From Treponema sp. (GTDB taxonomy: Bacteria > Spirochaetota > Spirochaetia > Treponematales > Breznakiellaceae): DNA of 44,201 bases. The notes under the pieces were generated by a model that worked only from the letters and a program-made list of their open reading frames with translations, made no database searches and had not been told where the DNA came from. The stretch's first letter is position 1, and each line of letters opens with the position of its first letter. Positions 1-7,334 of the stretch are shown in pieces. Location: assembly GCA_009777535.1 (NCBI GenBank), contig WRLP01000023.1:1-44201 (forward strand). The letters run 5' to 3'. A program made the position numbers and the translations under genes.

Positions 1-219
1 TCCTGACATTCCCACCTTATACCAATTCCCCATCATTAAATGCCATTCGTGCAAATGACATATTACATCGGCAATGGTTTTATCCCGATCATTCAGCTCA
101 TCATTTTTAAATGTTTTTGTTTTAATTTCTTCTGGTAATTCGTCAATAAAATCCAATAACTTATTAAAGTTTATTTCCGCCAGTTCAAGCAGTTCCTTTT
201 TATTCGTCGGCCTGGGCAT
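1..219 (-). CDS. ClbS/DfsB-family protein, N-terminal part (runs off left edge)
   Basis: The leftward frame starts at an ATG at 219 and stays open to base 1, giving 73 residues without a stop, so the 3' end lies outside the window. It begins MPRPTNKKELLELAEINF and continues with DRDKTIADVICHLHEWH, which matches what I know of the ClbS/DfsB (DUF1706) four-helix-bundle family: an MPRPxxK start, then a 'DVLxHLxEWH' histidine helix. ClbS itself is a colibactin self-resistance hydrolase; most relatives have no known role, so no specific function is claimed. The start is supported by a GGAGG ribosome binding site seven bases upstream. The region is much richer in A+T than the rest of the window, which suggests transfer. 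A rightward 62-codon frame at 74-262 is only its shadow. Confidence 0.75.
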   Translation of the reverse strand, partial: MPRPTNKKELLELAEINFNKLLDFIDELPEEIKTKTFKNDELNDRDKTIADVICHLHEWHLMMGNWYKVGMSG

Positions 220-246
220 TTCAATCCTCCTAATAATACTATGTCC

Positions 247-285
247 ATTATATAATATATAATATGACAGATCTCGTCATATTAT
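247..285 (-). promoter_or_regulatory. Putative promoter and operator palindrome of the ClbS-like gene
   Basis: A perfect 10-bp inverted repeat (259-268 ATAATATGAC and 276-285 GTCATATTAT, 7-bp spacer centred on AGATCT) lies upstream of the leftward gene. A leftward TATAAT sits at 247-252, 27 bases before the ATG, so the palindrome covers the expected -35 region. This placement is typical of an operator for a dimeric repressor of the TetR/PadR/MarR kind, but no such regulator is in the window. A stem-loop in DNA or RNA is the alternative reading. Confidence 0.5.
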
Positions 286-376
286 CAATATTTACTTTAG
301 CATTGCACGGAGTTCTTAGCGATCTACCGGCAAGACTGGCATATTCAGAAACATTATTTGGACGCTGAATCATCAT
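248..376 (-). CDS. Possible 42-residue small protein or gene scrap
   Basis: A leftward frame opens with a double ATG at 376 behind AAGGA and ends at a TAA at 248, overlapping the palindrome and promoter of the ClbS-like gene. The product contains QRPNNVSEYASLAGRSLRT and has no recognisable domain. It lies 11 bases after the stop of the truncated frame at 388-524, so it may be a downstream cistron or decayed sequence from the same acquired segment. I see no independent support for expression beyond the ribosome binding site. Confidence 0.2.
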   Translation of the reverse strand: MMIQRPNNVSEYASLAGRSLRTPCNAKVNIDNMTRSVILYII

Positions 377-387
377 TGATCCTTGTT

Positions 388-524
388 TCACTCTAAATAT
401 TTTAGTAATTTATCAATGCGTTTCTTTTGCGAATCTGTTAATGAGTCGTGTCTTTTTAATAATGTTTCCTTAATATATCCGAATTTTCCCTTTTTCAATA
501 TATTGAATGTAATTGCCCACTGAG
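388..524 (-). pseudogene. 3' remnant of an unidentified gene cut by repeat element A
   Basis: The leftward frame PQWAITFNILKKGKFGYIKE, continuing with LLKRHDSLTDSQKKRIDKLLKYLE, ends in TGA at 388. It has no plausible start of its own: reading upstream, the frame passes straight into the terminal repeat of element A at 525. The sequence is lysine-rich and AT-rich like the neighbouring ClbS-like gene, unlike the rest of the window. The simplest reading is that the element, or a rearrangement ending at it, removed the 5' part of the gene. I do not recognise the family. Confidence 0.4.
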
Positions 525-992
525 GCTTTTCCACGGCTATGGTGGCAGCAGAAATATATGCCCAAATCCGGAAGTGAAAGCGGTGTGCGGCGGCGCAAAG
601 CCCTTTCTCGGGCTGACGGTCTGGTAGACGTCTTTTTTTTCTGTAAAACTAGATAAACTATTATCGAAATTTTTTATTGCGTGGTTCGCTTTTTATAACC
701 ACGCCGATGCCCTCGGCAGGGGAACAAATATTTGCACCCGTAGGGTGTAGATGAGTAAACCCCAATCGTTCCGGCGCAAGTGAATTTTTCACAGTAAAAA
801 CGGCAGCAAGCCTTTAGGCTTGCGTGCGCGCCGCGGTAAGTGCGCCGCCGCGCACCGCTTTAATTGCCTTTTTGGGCAAATGCATTTTGGCATTTGCAAA
901 GTAGTGGAACGCCTGCGTAAGGGCTTGTGCGCACCGCTTCAATTGCCTTTTTGGGCAAATGCATTTTGGCATTTGCAAAGTAGTGGAACGCC
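525..992. repeat. Palindromic repeat element A (composite copy)
   Basis: The left terminus reads GCTTTTCCACGGCTATGG and then AGAAATATATGCC, the same as in copies B, C and D. An inner arm at 600-613 pairs with 709-722, enclosing a 95-nt core (614-708) that is conserved in copy B and recognisable in C. The core holds a short hairpin (GTCT/AGAC) followed by eight T, and an 8-bp inverted repeat GCGTGGTT...AACCACGC. The part after 722 differs from the other copies: it carries small hairpins (780-792, 806-823, 840-855) and then two tandem right ends. No protein-coding content is credible. The right end abuts the -10 box of the RNase gene. Confidence 0.7.
850..992. repeat. Two tandem 64-bp right-end units of element A
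   Basis: Positions 850-913 and 929-992 are the same 64-bp unit with a single T/C difference, separated by 15 bases (period 79). Each contains a perfect 8-bp stem, GCAAATGC/GCATTTGC (876-883 with 890-897, and 955-962 with 969-976), and ends in the family terminus GTGGAACGCC. The same module, more diverged, ends copies B and D. Confidence 0.85.
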
Positions 993-1004
993 GGGTCTTT
1001 GGTC

Positions 1005-1010
1005 TATAAT
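1005..1010 (+). promoter_or_regulatory. Perfect -10 hexamer, predicted leaderless start of the RNase gene
   Basis: TATAAT lies exactly six bases before the ATG at 1017, and no Shine-Dalgarno sequence is present, so transcription should begin at or next to the start codon. The -35 position falls inside the end of repeat element A and is a poor match to consensus. Confidence 0.6.
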
Positions 1011-1016
1011 AACAAT

Positions 1017-2915
1017 ATGATCTCTGAAAATGCGCTGGTTGTTTACAAGAACAAGCCTGCACTGGTTGTAAGCCGAACGGCGGACAAGATATTAATTTCC
1101 ATTCCCGGCGGAGAACAGATAAAGGTGCGGGAGAAAGATATTGATCTGATTCACAGCGGCCCTGTAAAAGATTTTAATTTAATCGCGGCGGAGCCGGCCG
1201 AAAGTGCGGTAAGGGAAGCATGGGAGCTGCTGTCAGCGGAAGAGGGAAGGCCGGTTTCCATTAAAGAACTGGCCGAATTGGTTTTTGGCGGGTATAGTCC
1301 AGCTTCGGCATGGGCTTCTTTTTCTCTGGCGCTTGATGGCCTTTATTTTACCGGAAACGCCGCCGCAATAATCTGCCGGCAGCGTGAAGAGGTAGCAGCA
1401 GAAGAAAAAAGGCGCACAGAGAAACAGCGAATTAGCGGGGAGCGCGAAGATTTTCTCGAGTGCCTTAAAACAAGGCTGCGTAATAAATCCAAACAGGACG
1501 CCTGGCTCCCAGAAGACGGGCGTTTTATGCAGGATGTGGAAGCGCTCGCCCTGGGCACATCGGTTAAAAGCCGCACAATGAAGGACATGGGGCTTGGCGA
1601 AAATCCTGAAGATGCCCATGCCCTGCTTTTGGATACCGGGTTTTGGAGTACCGGAGTTAATCCCCATCCGTCCCGCTTCGGCATTTCACCTAATATGGCA
1701 AAGCACAGCCCCGGCGTATCGCCCCCAGAAGATCGCCGCGACCTTAGCGATCTTTTGGCTTTCGCTATTGATAATCCATGGAGCGACGATCCCGATGATG
1801 CGCTGTCCATTGAATCAGGCGGCACGGGCACAACGGTTCTGTATGCGCATATTGCCGATCCTGCCGCGGCAATTTCTCCGGACAATCCGGCAGAACATGA
1901 AGCCCGCGGCCGTGGAGCCACCCTCTATCTGCCGGAGGGAAATTTCCCGATGTTAGCCGCCGATGCATTGCCCCTTTTTGCCCTGGGTCTTGCAGAAAAA
2001 TCGCAGGCACTAACTTTTAAGATCACTGTCGATGAAAACTGCAATATCATCGAAACAGACATTTTCCCATCTATTGTAAGGGTAAAGCGGCTAACATACG
2101 AAAACGCCGATAAACTGATGGACGGCAGCCTGGACGGCGGCGCCGGAGAAATTGCCGCGTTACGCGCTCTTATGGAACTGGCGCAGCGGAATTTGCGGCG
2201 GCGCACCGCCAATGGGGCTGTAAACATTGAACTGCCGGAAACCCGCATCAGCATCAGCGGCGGTAAGCCGGTTGTTACTCCCATTGTGCAGCGCCGAAGC
2301 GATACTCTTGTAAGGGAGTGCATGCTGCTTGCCGGCGAGGGAGCCGCCCTTTGGGCTGCAGGACAATCGGGCCTGGCCTTTCCCCATGTTTGCCAGGAGG
2401 AGGGCTCTCTGCCGGATGAGGTTCTGCCGGGACTTGCAGGTTCGTATCAGCTTAGGCGCTGCATGAAACCCAAAATGCTTTCAGTAAAGCCAGGCCGGCA
2501 CTGGGGCCTGGGCCTGGAATCATATTCGCAGGTTACAAGCCCCCTGCGCCGTTATGCCGATCTTTTAGCTCACATTCAAATACGGGCGGTATTGGCCGGC
2601 AGCCTGCCCCTCGGCGAAGATGAAGTAATTGCCCGTCTTGGAGCTGGAGAGGCTGCTGCGTCCGCCATTGCCCAGGCGGAACGGGCATCCCGGAATTACT
2701 GGACAATGGTCTACCTTTCGGATAAAAAGGATTCCCGATGGGAAGCTGCTGCAATGGAAAAAAGGGGGAACCGCTTTGCGTTCATTATTCCGGCCATTGC
2801 TCTGGAAACCCAGGTTTCCCTGCAAAAAGAGGCCGCACCCAACGAAATTTGCAACCTGGTACTAAAATCCGTAAATATCCCCAGGGGCGAAGCTGTATTT
2901 TCCGCTACAGAATAG
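1017..2915 (+). CDS. RNase II/RNB-family 3'-5' exoribonuclease
   Basis: This predicted cytoplasmic enzyme degrades single-stranded RNA from the 3' end. The catalytic RNB motif is clear: D252, D258, D260 and D261 (IDNPWSDDPDDALSIE) have the same spacing as the four metal-binding aspartates of E. coli RNase II. The C-terminal half contains QVTSPLRRYADLLAHIQ, another RNB hallmark. At 632 residues it is the size of RNase II rather than the larger RNase R, and no obvious full S1 domain follows the RNB region, so the exact subfamily is left open. The ATG at 1017 is chosen over an in-frame start at 999 because the longer form would include the -10 hexamer. The gene stands alone, about 120 bases before cheA, and appears to be transcribed from a leaderless promoter at the edge of repeat A. 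Confidence 0.88.
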   Translation: MISENALVVYKNKPALVVSRTADKILISIPGGEQIKVREKDIDLIHSGPVKDFNLIAAEPAESAVREAWELLSAEEGRPVSIKELAELVFGGYSPASAWASFSLALDGLYFTGNAAAIICRQREEVAAEEKRRTEKQRISGEREDFLECLKTRLRNKSKQDAWLPEDGRFMQDVEALALGTSVKSRTMKDMGLGENPEDAHALLLDTGFWSTGVNPHPSRFGISPNMAKHSPGVSPPEDRRDLSDLLAFAIDNPWSDDPDDALSIESGGTGTTVLYAHIADPAAAISPDNPAEHEARGRGATLYLPEGNFPMLAADALPLFALGLAEKSQALTFKITVDENCNIIETDIFPSIVRVKRLTYENADKLMDGSLDGGAGEIAALRALMELAQRNLRRRTANGAVNIELPETRISISGGKPVVTPIVQRRSDTLVRECMLLAGEGAALWAAGQSGLAFPHVCQEEGSLPDEVLPGLAGSYQLRRCMKPKMLSVKPGRHWGLGLESYSQVTSPLRRYADLLAHIQIRAVLAGSLPLGEDEVIARLGAGEAAASAIAQAERASRNYWTMVYLSDKKDSRWEAAAMEKRGNRFAFIIPAIALETQVSLQKEAAPNEICNLVLKSVNIPRGEAVFSATE

Positions 2916-3000
2916 CTAAAATCGTACAAATACGCATGAGTCTGCAAGCCTTGCCTGGAAAAATACTCCTTTTTATCTGAATTTACCTCTATCTCTTGTC

Positions 3001-3030
3001 TTGACTTATGGATATTTGTGCAATTATATT
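3001..3030 (+). promoter_or_regulatory. Promoter of the chemotaxis operon
   Basis: TTGACT (3001-3006), an 18-bp spacer and TATATT (3025-3030) form a good housekeeping-type promoter. The -10 box ends seven bases before the ATG of cheA at 3038, predicting a leaderless or near-leaderless transcript. No flagellar sigma-28 type sequence is evident here. Confidence 0.6.
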
Positions 3031-3037
3031 TAATAAT

Positions 3038-5386
3038 ATGAGTGATTATCTTGATCCGAATAACGAGGAACTGCTCAAGGACTTTTTCAGCGAAGCTCAG
3101 ATGCAGGTGGATACCCTGGAGCAGAATGTTCTTGTTCTTGAAAATGACGGCGCCAATAAAGACGCAGTAGACGAAATTTTTCGGGCTGCTCATACCTTAA
3201 AGGGAGGCTCGGCAACCGTGGAAATGATGGAACTCTCCCATTTTACCCACCTGGTGGAGGACGTGCTTGATGCAATCCGCTCGGAGCAGATTGCAGTCGA
3301 CGAGGACGTTGTGGATACTCTGCTTTCCGCCATTGATGTGATAAAGATGATGCTGGAACACCGGATGGATGGAACGGTTTACAAGGGGGATACATCTAAA
3401 ATAGAGGCAAAACTCCATGCTCTGTTGCCGGCGGATTCGGCGCGCAAAAAGAAAGAAGCAAAAGCTCCCGCCAAAGCCGTTCCGCCGCCAGCCAAGAGCG
3501 CACCTGCGGCGGCTGTTGCTTCCGGCCTTACCGAGAGTGAGTTTATGGAACTGAGGGAGTCTGTTGAAAACGGTGTTCCCATACTTAAGATATCGGTGAA
3601 ATTTGATGAAAAAGGATTGATGAACACTGTCGGCGGAATTCAAATATACGCTGTCCTTAAAGAGTACGGAACCATACTTAAAACTGTGCCCGATTTTGAG
3701 CAGCTTTACGAGGATAATTTTTTCCCGACTGTTGATTACTATATCGCGTCCCGTAACAAGCACGAGGTTATCAAAAAGGCTGTTATCCTTCCCGATGTGT
3801 CCCTGGACGCCGATATAACCGATGTCCATGCGGTTGATAATGAGCAGCCGGCGGCAAAGCCCGCTCCCGTAAAGCCGGCGCCTGCCGCGCCAAAAGAGCC
3901 TCCGGCAGCCCGTGTTGAAAAGCCGGCAGAGGATACCCAAAAGCCAAAGGCGCCTACCGCCGCCGGATCGGAAGATGCCAAAAAAGCCGGTAAAGAGGCA
4001 GGGTCGATTTTACGGGTCGATTCCAAAAGGATAGACGATCTACTGAACCTGGTTTCCGAAACTGTTATTACCAAGGCGACCTTTAACCAGATTAATACGC
4101 AGTTTAACAGTCTTACAAATCAATTACGCGACATACAAAACCAGTACCGTGAAAAAATTAAAAGCCTTTTTGACAGTCTTCCCGGCTATCTGGAGCGTAT
4201 TCAGGACGGAAAATCCATTAAGGATGTGCGCAAGGAAATAAGTGAAGCATACGGCGATCTATTTTCACTATTTGACAACTTTGACGCCTCTTTTAAAAGC
4301 AATATGGGGAAATTCCGTTCCACTTCGCAGAACCTGGGCAGGATTACCGGCGAACTGCAGGAAGGCGTTATGCGCATTCGCATGGTTCCCATCAGCCAGA
4401 TATTCAGCCGTTTCCCGCGCCTGGTGCGTGATCTTTCAAAATCACTCAATAAAAAAATCAATCTTGTTATAGAGGGTGAAGAAACCGAATTGGATAAATC
4501 GGTTATCGAGGATCTTCTGGATCCAATCATGCACTCGGTAAGGAACTCGATAGACCACGGCATCGAGACCGTGGAGGAACGCCTGGCGGCAGGCAAATCC
4601 GAAGAAGGCACGGTAACCCTTAAAGCGGCCAATGAAGGCAATATGATAGTCATCGAAATAAGCGATGACGGCAAGGGCATCGATGTAAAGGCCGTAAGGA
4701 GCAAGGCGGTAGAGCGCGGCATTATCAGCGCGAACAAGATTTTGACCGATGTAGAAGTGTTTAACCTCATCTTTGAGCCGGGCTTTTCTACGGCAAAGCA
4801 GGTTACCAGCATTTCGGGCAGGGGTGTGGGCCTTGACGTTGTACGCCGGCAGATAGACAAGCTGAACGGAACGGTTACGGTCAATTCAGAGCGCGGCAAG
4901 GGAACGAAATTTACCATTAAACTGCCGCTTACCCTTGCAATTATTCAGGGCCTGCTGGTGCGGGTAGGAAGCGAAATATATTCAATTCCGATCACATCAG
5001 TTATTGAGAGCCTGCGCATCAAGCCCGATGAAATCAAAAAGATTGATAACTATGAAGTTTTCAATATCCGCAGCGATGTCATTTCCCTGCTGCGGCTAAA
5101 CCGGCTTTTTGGCATTAAGACCGAAGAGCAGCAGGATTATCATTTTATTGTCATTGTCGGTACGGCAGAAAAGAAAATGGGCTTCATGGTAGACAGCCTT
5201 ATCGGCGAAGAAGATGTTGTAATTAAACCCCTGCGGGATCAATTTACCAATTCACCCGGAATCGCGGGAGCATCAATACTTGGGGACGGTTCTGTCTCCC
5301 TGATTATAGATGTCTCGCAGCTTCTGGAATTGGGATTAAAAAAGGAACTGGAGCAGCGTCAAATCCGCGAGACTTCAATACGGTAG
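3038..5386 (+). CDS. cheA: Chemotaxis histidine kinase CheA
   Basis: CheA phosphorylates itself in response to chemoreceptors and passes the phosphate to CheY. An N-terminal HPt domain has H52 in AAHTLKGGS. A proline/alanine-rich linker and a domain around residues 165-265 in the P2 position follow, then another Pro/Ala linker, a long P3 dimerisation region (about residues 325-470), the P4 ATPase (HSVRNSIDHGIE, DDGKGID, GRGVGLDVV) and a C-terminal CheW-like P5 domain. P3 is much longer than in E. coli CheA, with an insert between its helices; an unusual P3 has been described in Treponema denticola CheA. The ATG at 3038 is chosen because a start at 3008 would place the promoter inside the gene. 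It is followed six bases later by the CheW-CheR gene. Confidence 0.95.
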   Translation: MSDYLDPNNEELLKDFFSEAQMQVDTLEQNVLVLENDGANKDAVDEIFRAAHTLKGGSATVEMMELSHFTHLVEDVLDAIRSEQIAVDEDVVDTLLSAIDVIKMMLEHRMDGTVYKGDTSKIEAKLHALLPADSARKKKEAKAPAKAVPPPAKSAPAAAVASGLTESEFMELRESVENGVPILKISVKFDEKGLMNTVGGIQIYAVLKEYGTILKTVPDFEQLYEDNFFPTVDYYIASRNKHEVIKKAVILPDVSLDADITDVHAVDNEQPAAKPAPVKPAPAAPKEPPAARVEKPAEDTQKPKAPTAAGSEDAKKAGKEAGSILRVDSKRIDDLLNLVSETVITKATFNQINTQFNSLTNQLRDIQNQYREKIKSLFDSLPGYLERIQDGKSIKDVRKEISEAYGDLFSLFDNFDASFKSNMGKFRSTSQNLGRITGELQEGVMRIRMVPISQIFSRFPRLVRDLSKSLNKKINLVIEGEETELDKSVIEDLLDPIMHSVRNSIDHGIETVEERLAAGKSEEGTVTLKAANEGNMIVIEISDDGKGIDVKAVRSKAVERGIISANKILTDVEVFNLIFEPGFSTAKQVTSISGRGVGLDVVRRQIDKLNGTVTVNSERGKGTKFTIKLPLTLAIIQGLLVRVGSEIYSIPITSVIESLRIKPDEIKKIDNYEVFNIRSDVISLLRLNRLFGIKTEEQQDYHFIVIVGTAEKKMGFMVDSLIGEEDVVIKPLRDQFTNSPGIAGASILGDGSVSLIIDVSQLLELGLKKELEQRQIRETSIR

Positions 5387-5392
5387 GTAAGC

Positions 5393-6724
5393 ATGGCAGC
5401 AGTAATAAAAGATTTAGCCCAGGTAAACGCCGAACTGCAGGAGCAGAAAGAGCGTGTCGATAATGTTGATTTTAAAATGGTAACTTTTTCCCTGGCGGGC
5501 AAGGACTATGGCGTTGATATTATGAATGTCAAGGAAATTGCCAAGGCCGATAAATTTACCTATGTACCCAATGCGGCTTCCTATGTGCGCGGCGTATACA
5601 ATTTACGTGGAGATATTATCCCGATAATCGATCTAAGAACTTTTTTCCACATGCCGGTTGAAAGCAAGCCGGACAGCCTGGAAAATATGCTTATATTGCA
5701 CATAAACGATCAGGTTTATGGTACCATTGTAGACAAGATCGACAAGGTTATCGGGATTAATCACGAAACAATTCAGCCGCCGCACCCGATTTTCGGCGAT
5801 ATTAACATCAAGTACATTAGCGGTGTTGTGGAGCAGCGCGGCGATCTTTACATTCTGCTTGATGTGATACGGATATTTACTGTAAGTGAGGAAGAAAAGG
5901 GAAAAGCCCGTGGCGGCGTAACGGATTCCGGCGGCTATTATGTACCGCCGCCCTCGCAGGACGATCAGAGCCGTCAAACCGCCGCCGCAGATACCGTTAT
6001 AGGATTCATAATTGAGAGCCTTGCTGCCCTAAAGCATTTTACGGTAACTCAAATTAATGAAAAATGGCTGCGCCGGCGTTTCGACGAATGGAGCAAGGGG
6101 AGGGCGGGCGATGAATTGCAGCTAAAGGGAGTCTCTGATGCCGATGATTTTCTTTCAGGATTCGACTCTCCCTGTACAAGCCGGTTTTGGGACGAGGATT
6201 ATGCCGCGGCTGTAAAGAATGTTTTACCGGATCTTTCTGCCGGCAATATCAATGTATGGAACATTGGCTGCGGCAAGGGCTATGAAACATATTCTTTTGC
6301 CTGTATACTGAAAGCCAGGTATCCCCAGGTACGTGTTAAAATATGGGCCAATGACAGCGACATTATGTCCATATCGCAGGCGCCGAATATGGTCTTCGAT
6401 CTTGACGAGGTTCCTGAATACTGCAGGGACTTTATGGTAAAAGGATCAAATGGGTATTCTTTTAACCAGGTTATCAAGGATTCGATCGTTTTCGAATTTC
6501 ATGATATACTGCATGAAAATCCACTGCCGAATTTGGATTTTATATTGGCACGGGATATTCTTTCATTCCTGCCGGCACAGGATCAGGATAGATGTGTTTC
6601 GGGTTTTTTGGAAAAGCTTAAAAACCGCGGATTGGTTTTTCTGGGAAGGAACGAGGAGCTATCCGGAAGCAGCTGGCGTCCGGTTGCTTCCGATCCGGTT
6701 TCAGCGTATTTGCTAAATGAATAG
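5393..6724 (+). CDS. cheW: CheW-CheR fusion: coupling protein joined to a methyltransferase-like domain
   Basis: Residues about 27-163 form a CheW coupling domain (VTFSLAGKDYGVDIMNVKEI ... RGVYNLRGDIIPIIDLR), which links CheA to receptors. After a short linker with PPPSQDDQS, residues about 200-443 resemble the CheR glutamate methyltransferase, including an S-adenosylmethionine loop G292-C293-G294-K295-G296. CheW alone is usually about 160 residues, so this is a true fusion with no internal stop or frameshift. CheW-CheR-like fusions are known in spirochaete chemoreceptor arrays, where the extra domain is thought to be structural. The final lines of the CheR part (ILARDILSFLPAQDQDR) keep the fold, but whether it methylates receptors cannot be told from sequence. 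GGTAGG precedes the start. Confidence 0.92.
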   Translation: MAAVIKDLAQVNAELQEQKERVDNVDFKMVTFSLAGKDYGVDIMNVKEIAKADKFTYVPNAASYVRGVYNLRGDIIPIIDLRTFFHMPVESKPDSLENMLILHINDQVYGTIVDKIDKVIGINHETIQPPHPIFGDINIKYISGVVEQRGDLYILLDVIRIFTVSEEEKGKARGGVTDSGGYYVPPPSQDDQSRQTAAADTVIGFIIESLAALKHFTVTQINEKWLRRRFDEWSKGRAGDELQLKGVSDADDFLSGFDSPCTSRFWDEDYAAAVKNVLPDLSAGNINVWNIGCGKGYETYSFACILKARYPQVRVKIWANDSDIMSISQAPNMVFDLDEVPEYCRDFMVKGSNGYSFNQVIKDSIVFEFHDILHENPLPNLDFILARDILSFLPAQDQDRCVSGFLEKLKNRGLVFLGRNEELSGSSWRPVASDPVSAYLLNE

Positions 6725-6748
6725 ATAAAAGAATACAAGGAGCGTCTT

Positions 6749-7225
6749 ATGAGAGTTGAATATATTAACCCCTTTGTTGAGGCAGCGTATAATGTTTTGA
6801 AGGAAGTGGTTAGTGAAAATATCAAAAGGGGAGAAATTTTCCTGAAACCCACCAGCACCAGCATAATGGGTGTGGCAGGTCTTGTCGGTCTTGCCGGTGA
6901 TGTGGAAGGGCGTGTTCTTTTCGATATGACCAAGGAAACTGCCCTTAACATAGCCGGCGCCATGAACAGCGAAACTTTCACCGCTCTGGACGAGCTGGCA
7001 AAGGCTACAATCCAGGAGCTGGCGAATATGATCACCGCCCAGGCGGTTACCAAATTGCATGATCTCGGGTTTAAGTTTGATCTTACCCCACCTGCACTTT
7101 TTACCGGCGACAATATGGAAGTTTCTTCCAATTTGGGTGAGGTAGAGGCCCTTGTTGTGCCCATGGAAATTGGTGATGCATGCAAAATAGAAGTTAATGT
7201 TGCCATTCGTGAGCGTTTGAAGTAA
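6749..7225 (+). CDS. cheX: CheY-phosphate phosphatase CheX
   Basis: The 158-residue protein has the CheX/CheC-type motif E90-L-A-N93 (ATIQELANMITAQA); this ExxN pair positions the water that attacks phospho-CheY, ending the signal. Length and single-motif layout fit CheX rather than CheC, which carries two copies. AAGGAG lies eight bases before the ATG. It is the last gene of the operon; in better-known treponemes cheY follows directly, but here the next features are a tRNA and a gene on the other strand, so cheY must be elsewhere. Confidence 0.93.
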   Translation: MRVEYINPFVEAAYNVLKEVVSENIKRGEIFLKPTSTSIMGVAGLVGLAGDVEGRVLFDMTKETALNIAGAMNSETFTALDELAKATIQELANMITAQAVTKLHDLGFKFDLTPPALFTGDNMEVSSNLGEVEALVVPMEIGDACKIEVNVAIRERLK

Positions 7226-7260
7226 TATATAGATGGCCGCTTGACCGACGGTCAGAAAAA

Positions 7261-7334
7261 GGGCGGTTAGCTCAGTTGGTTAGAGCACTAGCTCGACACG
7301 CTAGGGGTCACAAGTTCAAGTCTTGTATCGCCCA
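7261..7334 (+). tRNA. tRNA-Val (GAC)
   Basis: The cloverleaf is complete: a 7-bp acceptor stem GGGCGGT/ATCGCCC (one G-U), D arm GCTC/GAGC, an anticodon stem CTAGC/GCTAG enclosing TCGACAC with anticodon GAC, and a T arm containing GTTCAAGTC. The discriminator base is A, and CCA is not encoded. The last 19 bases overlap, on the opposite strand, the 3' end of the glucosyl-3-phosphoglycerate synthase gene. Confidence 0.95.

Noticed and set aside
614-640. Hairpin plus T8 in the repeat core as a gene terminator
   Set aside because: No rightward gene precedes it in any of copies A, B or C, so it cannot be terminating a neighbouring gene; kept only as part of the element.
850-992. CRISPR-like repetition
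   Set aside because: Only two 64-bp units with a 15-bp gap, and no spacer series or cas genes; they are repeat-element right ends.
814-1062. Open frames of 66-82 codons on both strands in the repeat region
   Set aside because: They are built from the duplicated 64-bp unit and hairpins, have no ribosome binding site, and change with the repeats; they are not genes.
1343-1921. Leftward 192-codon frame inside the RNase gene
   Set aside because: It is the shadow of a gene whose catalytic motifs are clear in the other frame; the product is low-complexity Ser/Arg sequence.
3197-3940. Leftward 247-codon frame opposite cheA
   Set aside because: It lies opposite the HPt and P2 region of cheA and has no start signals or domain.
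7261-7334. tRNA-Val as an attachment site of an integrated element
   Set aside because: No integrase, no duplicated tRNA end and ordinary metabolic genes on both sides.
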